Assembly: GCF_900660685.1 (NCBI RefSeq)
Contig: NZ_LR215041.1
Coordinates: 248,001 to 312,000 of the forward strand
Direction: 5' to 3'
DNA from: Mycoplasmopsis columbina
Lineage (GTDB): Bacteria; Bacillota_I; Bacilli_A; Mycoplasmatales; Metamycoplasmataceae
Length of the DNA stretch: 64,000 bases
Below the pieces are notes generated by a model, which was not told the DNA's origin, did no database searches, and worked only from the letters and a program-made list of their open reading frames with translations. The translations under genes were made by a program, and so were the position numbers. Numbering within the stretch: position 1 is the first letter of the stretch; each line of letters starts with the position of its first letter. Positions 23,943 to 33,611 of this stretch are shown one piece after another.

Positions 23943-25191
23943 ATGATTCCTTAAAATTGAATGGATTAGTTTTTAAAAGGTAAGTTTGGTAAATAAATTC
24001 TCAATAAATAAGAGCTACAAATTTTCCTAAAGTAACTTCGCTATTATCTGTTAATGTTATTTTTGATACTGGTAGTGATGCAATATTTGACAAAGTATTT
24101 ATTAAACTTTTGTTTACCTGATAAGAATATTCACTTAATTTGTTATTTTTAATTTTAAAGTTCATATCCTTTAAATTAATTTCATCACTAATTAAAAAAT
24201 CTGTTTTTTCATTAATAATTTGAAAAAAAGTAACATTATTGTGGTAATTTGTATCTATCAAATATTGACCATATGTATAAATGTCTTCTGGAAAAATTGC
24301 ATAAGAAGTATAAATGTTATTGTTTAGATAAAGTTGATTTTTTAACTTTGAAATATTTAAAAGAGATTGTTCTAAATTTTTGCTTGCTCCAATTAAAAAT
24401 TTAATTTTATTGTCTTTAACTAATTCTGCATTAATATAACCTAATTGAAAGGCAATATTAATAGTGATATCTTTACTTGTAAAATCTTGTGAGGCAATTG
24501 AATATCCTTCTAAAAGATCTGAAATATTAGCTCCTTTTGTCAATAATAAAATAAGATTAATTTTGCTAAAAAAGGCAAAATGATTATGTAGAATATTTGG
24601 AACAATCAAAACATTATTTTCTTCTATTTTTAAATTTATTAGTTGCTCTTCAACTTCTTCTTTTGCAACAATAAACATTTTTTCTAAAGCTCGATAATAG
24701 CCAATATTTTGTTGATAAATATTGCAACAGTACTTAAGAAAATTTAAAAAAGCAGAATTAAATGGTGTTAGAGAAGCGAATAGAAAAGCAGTTGTCTCTT
24801 TTGCTAATAAATGTTTAATTTCTTCTAATTGTTCAAATCAAAAGTTGATAGAACCATCATTATTAAAAAAATGACAATTAATTTTTGAATTTTTTAACAA
24901 ATCATTTTCAAATAAAAAATTTTCACCCATTTTAAAATTATCAATGCTTTGTGAATTAGAAAAAACAATCAAATCTTCAATTTGATAATCTAAAAACTTT
25001 TGTACAAATTCTTCAATTTCAATTACATTGCTTTGATTAAAATTTAATGCTAATTCATGAAATCCAAAGTTTTCATAACCAATAGCTGTTTTATTTTTTA
25101 TTGCATTAATAATATTAATGGCACGGTTTTTTAAATTTTCATTATTAAAATCAGGATAATAGTTGTATGTTTTTAACTTTATAGTATTCAT
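23935..25191 (-). CDS. Degenerate glucose-6-phosphate-isomerase-like paralogue
   Basis: A 418-residue protein, almost the same size as the pgi that follows it. It shares the fold pattern, best seen at VPNILHNHFAFFSKINLILLL plus LLEGYSIASQDF (where PGI has GGRFSVLTPVGLLP and LLEGA), and at its end TNPFNFKES, which matches the PGI NPFDQPGVE segment but stops short. Nearly all catalytic and sugar-phosphate motifs are gone, yet the 1.26-kb frame is intact. It may be a non-catalytic partner subunit of the downstream Pgi. Assignment rests on pattern comparison by eye. It lies 10 bases after an S1-like gene. Confidence 0.65.
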
Positions 25192-25201
25192 TTATTACCT
25201 T

Positions 25202-25534
25202 TTAAATCTTTTTTAAATTAACTTGAACAGAAGCAAGTAAATTATCAAAACCATGTTTTGTTGGTTGCAATTTTGCTTCAAAAGGTGAACGAGCATAAAT
25301 TGCATGCAAAGCTTTAAAATTGCCTATTCCTGTTTTAGTTTCATTACTTCACTCTTCAATTAAGAAATTAATTTTTTCACCTACTTTAAATTCTTGAACA
25401 ATATTTTTTTTCTTTCAATCTGTAATATTTTTATGCGGAATAGTAAAAATAAAATTTTTATTATTCACTACTATTAGTTTGTTGAAACTAACTTTTATTA
25501 TTCTTCCAAAACAAATATTATTTTTTTTATACAT
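25202..25534 (-). CDS. S1-domain-like RNA-binding protein (YugI/GSP13-like)
   Basis: A 110-residue protein. Residues 8-70 resemble a divergent S1 RNA-binding barrel (GRIIKVSFNKLIVV, ITDWKKKNIVQEFKVGEKINFLIEEW). The C-terminal tail KHGFDNLLASVQVNLKKI resembles the tail of Bacillus YugI (GFNTL...). Such proteins bind ribosomes or mRNA. The reading frame is broken by TGA in the standard code. The ATG lacks a ribosome binding site and stands only 8 bases after a TATAAT box, so the mRNA is probably leaderless. First gene of the operon with the two PGI-like genes. Confidence 0.65.
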
Positions 25535-25542
25535 AATTAAAT

Positions 25543-25548
25543 ATTATA
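25543..25548 (-). promoter_or_regulatory. -10 box for a probably leaderless mRNA
   Basis: TATAAT on the minus strand, ending 8 bases before the ATG of the S1-like gene. Transcription would start within a base or two of the start codon, and no Shine-Dalgarno sequence exists. Confidence 0.55.
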
Positions 25549-25788
25549 TATTAATGAAGCTTTAACTTTTGTAGTATATTATAATTAAAGTTTTTTTGTG
25601 ACGAATTAAGCTATTTTTAAGGCAAAAAAGTAAAAAAATAAAAAAATGTGTATTTTTAATCAATTAAAATATATATTATTTTATAATTAAAACATAATAA
25701 ACATATGATTATTACAATAAAATTAAGCTCAATTTTGTCTAACTTAGTATTAAATTAGCAAGATTAGACCAATTAGAGAAAGGCATTT

Positions 25789-27369
25789 ATGAAAAGATTA
25801 AATTGTACTTATGAAGTAAAACAAGATGCTAAATACCCTTGATTACTTAAACATCCAAAAATTAAAACAGGATTAGCAAAATTCAAAACAAGACAAGAGG
25901 CACTTGAATGATACATGCTATTACAATTCGAAACAGCTATTTGATTCCAAAATGATAAAAGAATTTTTGCGGGTCAATTAACAACTGACTTAGAAGACGA
26001 TGTATGAAACTACTATGTTAAAGTTGCTGGATTTGATGGTGGAGCCACATATGAAGGAATTTGTGAAGAATTGTCAATTAATCCTTCAACTTTTGAATTA
26101 GATTCAAAAAAACTTACAAAAAAACTTAAAGATTTAGATTTTGTTTTATTACATGACCCATACACATATTTCCCAGCTGAATTAGAAATTGCTAAAAAAG
26201 AACGTAAAGATTTAGTTGATCTTAAAGCAGTTGAAGAATTAAAAGCAAGATATGAAGAAAAAATTAATGTTTTAGAATCTGAACTTAAAGAAAAAGAAGA
26301 GTTAGAAAAAACAACTTTAATTAAACTTAACCCTGCTTACTACGAAAGATTAAGTGAATTAGAAACACAAAAACAATTAGATGCTGTTGCGCTATATCTT
26401 GCGAAACTTAAATACATTACAACTCACACTGAAGCAAAAAATGTTCCAGTTGAGGATTATGATAGAATCTATGACAACTTTGAAGCGTTAGAAAAAGAAG
26501 TTGCTGCCATTTCTGCTCAAAAAGATGAAAAAACAAAAAAATTATTTGATCACATTAGTGAAAAAACAAGAGAACAACAAGCAGCATTACTTAAAAAATT
26601 AACAGCTAAAGAAAATGTTAAAAATGTTCCTGAAAACTTTGCATACTACACAAATAAAAATGGTGAAAATTCTTCAGTAGCATATGAAACTTCATTTATT
26701 TTACTAGAATTAGCTCACATTGGATTTGTTGCTAAAAAATCATATCCATATCCAGTTGATTACTTAGTTGAACCAGAAAAATATTCAGTTGCAATTATCG
26801 AAGGTGATGAATTAGAAAATACAACTTCACAAAACGTAGCAAAAGAAGAAAAAGTCGAAGAAGTTAAAAAAGAAGAAAAACACCCAGCTTCATGCCAAGG
26901 AACATGCTGTGTTAAACAAGATCTTACTCCAATTAAAGAAGAATTAGTTGTTTACACAGATCCTCTTCCTGTTGAAGCAAAAGATCCTGTTGATTCAACC
27001 AAAATTAAAGAAGAATTACCAGAAACACCAAAATATGTTGAAGAAGCAACACACACTAACTTATGTCAAAATTGTGGTTGTCACAAAGTTGTTCAAGCTC
27101 CAACAACAACAGTTGAAACTACACAACACGTAGTTAATGTTGTACATAGAAATGTCAACCCAATGCCAGAGTTCTGAACTCACACACAAGTTGATCTTGA
27201 CAAACTTTACATCAAAGAAGAACATGCAGTTGTTGCAGAAGAACAAGTTTACAAAAGAGATATTTGAATTCCTCTTGCTTTAATTGTTTTATTGTTGGTA
27301 CTATTAGGAATTTTAGTAATTGTTGCATTAGCAATTTTAGACTATGTTGGAGTATTAACTCTTTTATAA
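25789..27369 (+). CDS. Mycoplasma-specific C-tail-anchored protein
   Basis: A 526-residue protein of unknown function. Residues 1-120 form a compact conserved-looking domain beginning MKRLNCTYEVKQDAKYPWLLKHPKIK. Residues about 140-310 are strongly helical, with coiled-coil character (KARYEEKINVLESELKEKEEL). Then comes an acidic, proline-containing linker with cysteine pairs (CQGTCC and CQNCGCH), which could bind metal or form disulfides. A single membrane segment (LALIVLLLVLLGILVIVALAI) ends the protein, so the bulk faces the cytosol. It may be the family labelled MAG3090 (from memory). RBS GAAAGG; terminator downstream; next to glyS. Confidence 0.75.
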
Positions 27370-27382
27370 TTAACTAATAAAT

Positions 27383-27407
27383 AAAAAAGGCATATGGGCC
27401 TTTTTTA
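27383..27407 (+). terminator. Rho-independent terminator
   Basis: AAAAAAGGC...GCCTTTTTT stem with T-run just after the tail-anchored protein gene. Confidence 0.85.
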
Positions 27408-27442
27408 TACTTTTATTAGTCAAAAATATTAAGGATTAAAAA

Positions 27443-28804
27443 ATGAAAAATATTGATAAAAATGTTACAAAAATTGTTAATCATTTAAAGGCCAGTGGTT
27501 TTGTATTTCAAGGAAGTGAAATCTATGGTGGTTTAGCCAACACTTGAGATTATGGACCATTAGGTTCTCTTTTAAAAGACAACATTGAAAATCAATGAAA
27601 AAAAGAATTTATTTACAAAGAAAAAAACAATTTTCTTTTAGATTCAAAAATCTTGATGAATCCACAAGTTTGAGTAACTTCTGGGCATGTTTCAAATTTT
27701 AATGATCCTTTGATTGAAAACAAAACTAATGGCAAAAGATATAGAGCTGATAAATTAATTCAGGAAATAAATCCTGATTTAGTTCCTGAAACTTTAACTT
27801 TTGAAGAAATGAAAAATTACCTTAGTCAACATTTAAAAGAATATGATGGTGCTAAAACAGAATGAAGTGAAATTAAAAAATTTAATCTAATGTTTGAAAC
27901 TAAACAAGGTGTAACAGAAGATACAAAAAGTACAATTTATTTAAGACCAGAAACTACACAAGGTATTATGGTTAACTTCAAAAATGTGCAAAGAAGCATG
28001 CGTGCTAAAATGCCAATGGGTATAGGGCAAGTTGGAAAAAGTTTTAGAAATGAAGTAACTCCCGGTAATTTTATTTTTAGAACTAGAGAATTTGAACAAA
28101 TGGAATTAGAAGTTTTTTGTAATCCACATGAAGCGGATGCAATTCATCAATATTACATTGATAAGTCTATGAACTTTGTCAAAACATTAGGTTTAAAAGA
28201 AGAAAATATTAAACTAAGAGCCCATGAAAAAGAAGAACTTTCTCATTATTCATCAGCTACAAGCGATATTGAATATTTATTTCCTTTTGGATGAGGAGAA
28301 CTTTTAGGCATTGCAAATAGGACTAATTTTGACCTAAAATCACATATGGAAGCAACTAGTGAAGCACTAGATTATTTAGATCCATATACAAACGAAAAAT
28401 ATATTCCATATGTTATTGAACCTTCAATGGGACTTGACAGATTAATGTTTGCAATTATTATTGATGCCTATGAAGAAGAACAATTAGATAACAATGATGA
28501 GAGAATTGTTCTTAAATTAAACAAAAATTTAGCTCCGTATAAAGTTGCTATTTTACCTTTAGTTAAAAAATTAAATGAAAAAGCAATGAATGTTTTTAAC
28601 TTATTAATTGAAAATAATATTTCTGCAACTTATGATGAAACAGGTTCAATAGGTAAAAGATATAGAAGACAAGATTCAATTGGAACTCCATATTGTGTAA
28701 CAATTGATTATGATACTTTAGAAGATGAATCAATTACAATTCGTGATCGTGATTCTATGGAACAAAAAAGAATTAAGATCAATGATTTATTAAACTACTT
28801 ATAA
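27443..28804 (+). CDS. glyS: Glycyl-tRNA synthetase (homodimeric type)
   Basis: A 453-residue class IIa synthetase of the alpha2 (eukaryote-like) type used by mollicutes. Class II motif 2 lies in [29 protein letters not shown] and motif 3 in [14 protein letters not shown]. The anticodon-binding domain ([36 protein letters not shown]) is complete. It is followed 28 bases later by dnaG and then rpoD, the conserved macromolecular synthesis order. ATG 27443 follows AAGGA. Confidence 0.96.
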
Positions 28805-28832
28805 TTCTATAAATAAGATATATAGGGGAAAA

Positions 28833-30731
28833 ATGGCAAATTCTGAAAACATTAATGTCTTTGAAACAGTAATTGCTGCTAATGATATTGTTGATGTTAT
28901 TAGCCAATTTTTAACTCTTTCCAAAAAAGGAAGAAGTTATGTTTCTCTTTGCCCTTTCCACTCAGACACTAATCCTTCAATGACAATTTCTCCTGACAAA
29001 CAAATTTTTAAATGTTTTGTTTGTTCAGTTGGAGGCAATGCTTTAACATTTGTTAGTAAATACAAAAAGATCTCAAATATTGAAGCTTTAGAATACTTAG
29101 CTCAAAGAGCAAATATTGATTTAAAAGATCTTAATTTTCATTTTGAAAAAAAAGAAATTTATTCTGAAAAAGATAAAAATCTAATTGAATTTTTAGAACG
29201 TGTAAATTCCTTTTACAAAGTAGAATTCAAGAAGACACAAAATTTTCAAGTTAAAGAATTTTTTGCCAAAAGAGACTTATCTATAGAGATTTTAGACAAT
29301 TTTGACATAGGATATTCCAATGAAGAAATGTTTAGAATCATGTTTGAAAATGATTTTATTAACAATAAAGAATTATTACTAAAAACTGCTCTAATAAATG
29401 CACATGATGAAAAATATGCATTTAAAGATCGTATAACTTTTGGAATTCGCGATGAATATGGCTCATTAGTTGGTTTTAGTGCTCGAACTTTAGAAAAAGA
29501 TTTAAAACCTAAATACGTTAATAGTGCTGAAAGTAACATTTTCAAAAAATCACATATTTTATATAACTATTTTCAAGCAAATCAAGATAATAGTAACACT
29601 TTAATTATTTGTGAAGGATTTTTTGATGTTATAGCTCTATATAAGGCAGGAATTAAAAACGCTGTGGCTTTGATGGGAACAGCTCTAACTAAAAATCATC
29701 AAAGATTATTAAAAGATAAAAAAGTTATTCTCTTTTTAGACGGCGATGATGCAGGAAAAAGAGCAACTTTAAAATCAGCCAAATTTTTATTAGATTCAAA
29801 AATTGAAACTTTTGTTGTTCAAAATCCAACTGTTTTGGATCCTGATGAGATTTTAAAGAGTAATTCAGCAAATTTTTTAAAAAATTTAATAGATCAAGCT
29901 ATTGCCGCATATGACTATATTTATGAAGAATTAGTAAAAGAATATCATTTAGTAAAAAAATCAAGTGATAATGCATTGAATAATTTAACTAATTTTACTG
30001 ATGTTTTTGGAACTTATTTTACTAATGCAGACGAACGAACTATCAATTTGTATGCTAAAAAAATTGAAAATGATTTCTTTTTTGAATTCAAAGTAAAAAG
30101 CAAAGCAAAAGATTTGCAACATTCAAATGAATTTTCTTTAAATGAGTTTGATCAAAACGAATTTGGTTTTTGAAATCAAGAAAATGAATTAGAGAATAAC
30201 AATTCAAATTTTCTAGATCCAAATTTTTACTTAAATTACGAAACACACATTGATTTAAAACATAAAGTAAAGAAAAATGATTGAATTAATAAACTTTTCT
30301 TTCTACTTTTAGAATTTCCTGATTTAAGGGATTTATTCATTGATACATACGATTTTGATACAGATGCATTTTGTTTTGAAGGTTTTGAAGATAAAAACCT
30401 AAAAGAAGAACTTCTAGAATTATTAACAATAAAAAGAAAATTTTTAACAACTAAAAAAGTTAAAGAATTAAAAACTACTTATTTTCAAGAAGAAGCTTAT
30501 GCAGAAATTTTAGATGAACTTCGAAACATTAGTCCAGAACAACATAAATTAGTTTTCAATGATGCTTATTCAAGAGCAGTGAGAGAGAGCGATGAAGCTT
30601 TTTTAAATAATTATAAAAATATGGTAAAAGAAAAAATTTTTGACAATTTCACCATTCAAGCTCAAAGAGAGTTAAACAAAAAACTTAGAAAAATTCATGG
30701 AAGGCGGAATGAAAATGGCCAAAAGTACTAA
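28833..30731 (+). CDS. dnaG: DNA primase
   Basis: A 632-residue primase that makes RNA primers for replication. It has the N-terminal CHC2 zinc motif (CPFHSDTNPS...FKCFVC, residues about 40-70), the RNA polymerase domain with GFSARTL and the TOPRIM acidic motifs ICEGFFDVIALYKAG and LFLDGDDAGKRA (about residues 255-310), and a C-terminal helicase-binding region. A TGA Trp near residue 447 splits the frame under the standard code. The stop at 30729 lies inside the start of rpoD, in another frame, giving translational coupling. Confidence 0.95.
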
Positions 30732-32247
30732 AAAAATAGATTCGAATTTAGAAACAGTTATTAGCATGATTGAAAACCATGCTAAAAATAATAATAAAAC
30801 CAGTGTTACTCAAGAAGAAGTTTATGAATATCTAGACAAAGTTCAAATTGAAATTTTAGATGAACAAATGGATGATGTTTTTGAAACTTTAATGCAAAGA
30901 GGCATTTTAAACGAAGATAGCGACGAAGGCGATTTGGATGATGTCTTTTATGAAGATTTTGAAGCTGAGGGTATTTCTTTAGATAAAAACATTGATACTG
31001 AAGAAATTGAATTAGATGAAGATTATGAAGATGATGATGAAAAATCATCAAAAAACAAAGATAAAAAAAGAAAAGATGATGAAGACTATGATTCAGGTTA
31101 TGATTCTGAAGTAGCTAGTTATCTTGGTGATGTGGAATTTGACTCTGATTATGATGATGAAGATTATTCTTACGACGATGATGACGATTATTCTGACGAA
31201 AGCAGTTATGCTGAAGAGGAAGAAGAAATTGAGGAAGAAGACTTAAAAGCTAAAAAAAGCAAGAAAAAAACAACAGAAATCTATGAGTTAGAAGAATTTG
31301 ATGATGACAATATTACTTTAGTTGACGAGGGTTCAAGGAAAAGTGCCAAAGAATTAAGAAACAAATTAACTGAAACACAAGATATTGTTAAGTGATATAT
31401 GCGTTGAATTGGAAAGTATGGAAAATTACTTACCAAAGAAGAAGAAGAAAAACTGGCTAAAGAAATGGACAAGGGTGGTTTTAGAGGCAAAAGAGCTCGT
31501 GATAAATTAATCAAAAGAAATCTTAGATTAGTTATTAATAATGCTAAAAAATATAAAAATAGAGGTTTAAGTTTCATTGATTTAATTTCCGAAGGAAATA
31601 GTGGAATTGTTAAAGCGGTTCAAAAATATAATGTTGAGACCGGATTTAAATTTTCAACTTATGCAACTTGATGAATTCGCCAAGCGATTACTCGTGCTGT
31701 TGCCGATCAAGCTAGAACTATTCGTGTGCCAGTTCACATGGTTGAAACTATCAATAAAATTTCAAAAATTGAGAGAGAATTGCAACAAGAATTAGGACGT
31801 GAACCACTTGATAGTGAAATTGCAGAAAGATACGGAAACAACTATACTGCTGAAAAAGTAAGATACATTAGAAAAATCAATATAGATCCAATTTCATTAG
31901 ATAAACAAATTGGTAAAGAAAACGATTCATCATTTAGTGACTTTGTTAAAGATGAAACTGTTATTAATCCAACTGATTTTGCTGCTGGTGAAGAATTGGT
32001 AGAAAATCTAAATCGGATTTTAAAGGATTCGCTAGATGAAGATGAATATGTTCTTATTTGTAAACGTTATGGAGTTGGGGAAAACCCTGAAGATAATAAC
32101 AACAAGTATAGATTGCACACTTTAGATGAATTAGCTCAAGAACGTGGAGTTTCAAAAGAAAGAATTCGTCAAATTGAAAACAAAATTTTGAAAAAAATCA
32201 AAAACAATCCTAAAAGTTCTCGTTTATTGAAAGACTTTTTAAAATAA
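30715..32247 (+). CDS. rpoD: RNA polymerase primary sigma factor (sigma A)
   Basis: A 510-residue vegetative sigma factor. The N-terminal region (to about residue 65) resembles sigma 1.1. Residues about 70-190 are an extremely acidic, low-complexity linker. From about residue 225 come regions 1.2-4: [20 protein letters not shown] and [16 protein letters not shown] (region 2, -10 recognition), [14 protein letters not shown] (region 3) and the helix-turn-helix [19 protein letters not shown] (region 4, -35 recognition). Three in-frame ATGs (30697, 30709, 30715) are possible. I prefer 30715 because GGAAGG lies 10 bases upstream, and 30709 is equally defensible. The gene overlaps dnaG and is followed by TAATG into the Nif3 gene. 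Confidence 0.94.
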
Positions 32248-33026
32248 TGCAGTTGAGAAAAATTGTTAACTATTTGCACACTCTTTATCCTTTAGAAAAA
32301 AAAGAAATTTGAGATCCTTCAGGTTTTTCAGTCAAATTTAATTTAAGCGAAAAATTTAAAGGTGCAATTGTAGCTCTAGATCTTACCGATGATGTGTTGA
32401 CAAAAGCTTTAGAATTAGATGCTAATTTGATTATCACTCACCATCCATTCAAATTTCAAAAAACTTGAGATGATGAATTTAATGTTGCGCCCTATAAAAA
32501 AGAAATATTAGAAATATTAAAGGCTAAAAGAATTAATGTTTTAGCTTTGCATACAAACTTTGATAATTCAAGTTTTGGAACTTCCAAGAGAATTGTTGAA
32601 GAATTAGGTTTAATAGACTATTTATTTGAAGATGAAAATCCTTATGGAGCCGTAATTAAGGGTCATAACTTAAATTTTTATGATTTAGTTAAACTAATAA
32701 AAAGCAAATTAAACTTAAATGCTTTAAGAACTAATATAAAAAATCAAAATTTTGAATTAGATAAGGTAGCTTTTCTCTCAGGTTCTGGAGCAAATGTTGA
32801 AGTAAATAACTATACTCTTAACAATTTTAGTTTAATTGTTACAAGTGATATTAAGTGAAGTGATTGAGTTAATTATCAACAAATTAAAGCACCGCTTTTG
32901 GAAATTCCTCATCTTGATGAACAGGTATTTACTAGAGTAATTAAAAATGATTTATTAACCTTTAAAACAAAGGAAAAAGTCAGTGTTAAAGAAGTATTAT
33001 TAGAGGAAATTTATTTTAATCTTTAG
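32247..33026 (+). CDS. Nif3-like dinuclear metal-centre protein
   Basis: A 259-residue member of the NIF3/DUF34 family. Metal-binding motifs ITHHPFKF (His pair) and LHTNFDN are present, and IPHLDEQVFTRV occupies the position of the second conserved motif, though with LDEQ in place of the more usual GxGxxE arrangement. The family's biochemical role is unsettled; some members are called GTP cyclohydrolase type 2 homologues. Its ATG overlaps the rpoD TAA by one base, the same linkage seen in many Firmicutes, where this gene follows sigA and trmK. Confidence 0.87.
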
Positions 33027-33058
33027 AAAGAAACAAAAAAGTTTCTTTTTATTTTTTT
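33026..33058 (+). terminator. Terminator of the glyS-rpoD operon
   Basis: GAAAGAAAC-AAAAAA-GTTTCTTTTT stem with a long T-run. Confidence 0.88.
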
Positions 33059-33087
33059 ACTTTTCTATATATATTCAAATTTAAATA

Positions 33088-33093
33088 TATAAT
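33088..33093 (+). promoter_or_regulatory. -10 box for a probably leaderless mRNA
   Basis: TATAAT, with exactly 6 bases (AAGCAT) before the ATG at 33100. No ribosome binding site fits in between. A -35 box is not obvious. Confidence 0.6.
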
Positions 33094-33099
33094 AAGCAT

Positions 33100-33594
33100 A
33101 TGAATTTAACTCGTATTTTTCAAATGCAAAAAGAATTGGATGAAAAAATTTCTGCTAGAGATGATTTGAACACAATTAAAGGTCAAAAACTACACCAACA
33201 AATGATGTTAGCAGTTTTAATTGAAATTGCAGAATTTGCTAACGAAGTTCAATCCTTTAAATACTGAAAAGCTAATAAGAAAGTTGACAATGATAAAGTT
33301 TTGGAAGAATTTGCTGATGTTTTACATTTTTTAGGTTCACTAGGTTATACTCATAATTTAAATCCTGAAATTGAACCTCTAGTTGTAAAAAACAAAGATA
33401 TCAATGAACAATTTACAATTCTCTTTAATGCCGTAACAAAAGCAATGTATCACACTAACAAACACGTTATTGCAGAAATTTTATCTCTAGCTTTAGGTGC
33501 TATGAAACTTCTTAAATTTAGTGAAGAAGAGATTTTGGAATGATATGAGAAAAAAAATCGTATAAATCATGAGAGAGTAAATAATAGATATTAG
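33100..33594 (+). CDS. Dimeric dUTPase (type 2, all-alpha NTP pyrophosphatase)
   Basis: A 164-residue cytosolic enzyme that hydrolyses dUTP to dUMP and keeps uracil out of DNA. The Mg2+-binding ExxE...ExxD pattern is present as EIAEFANE (about residues 46-53) and EEFADVLHFL (about 69-78), with the conserved KYWK between. Length matches the dUTPase_2 family of Firmicutes and their phages. It probably has a leaderless mRNA. It is followed after 17 bases by mgtA, though the two roles are unrelated. Confidence 0.87.
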
Positions 33595-33611
33595 ACGAAA
33601 GAAGGTGAATT

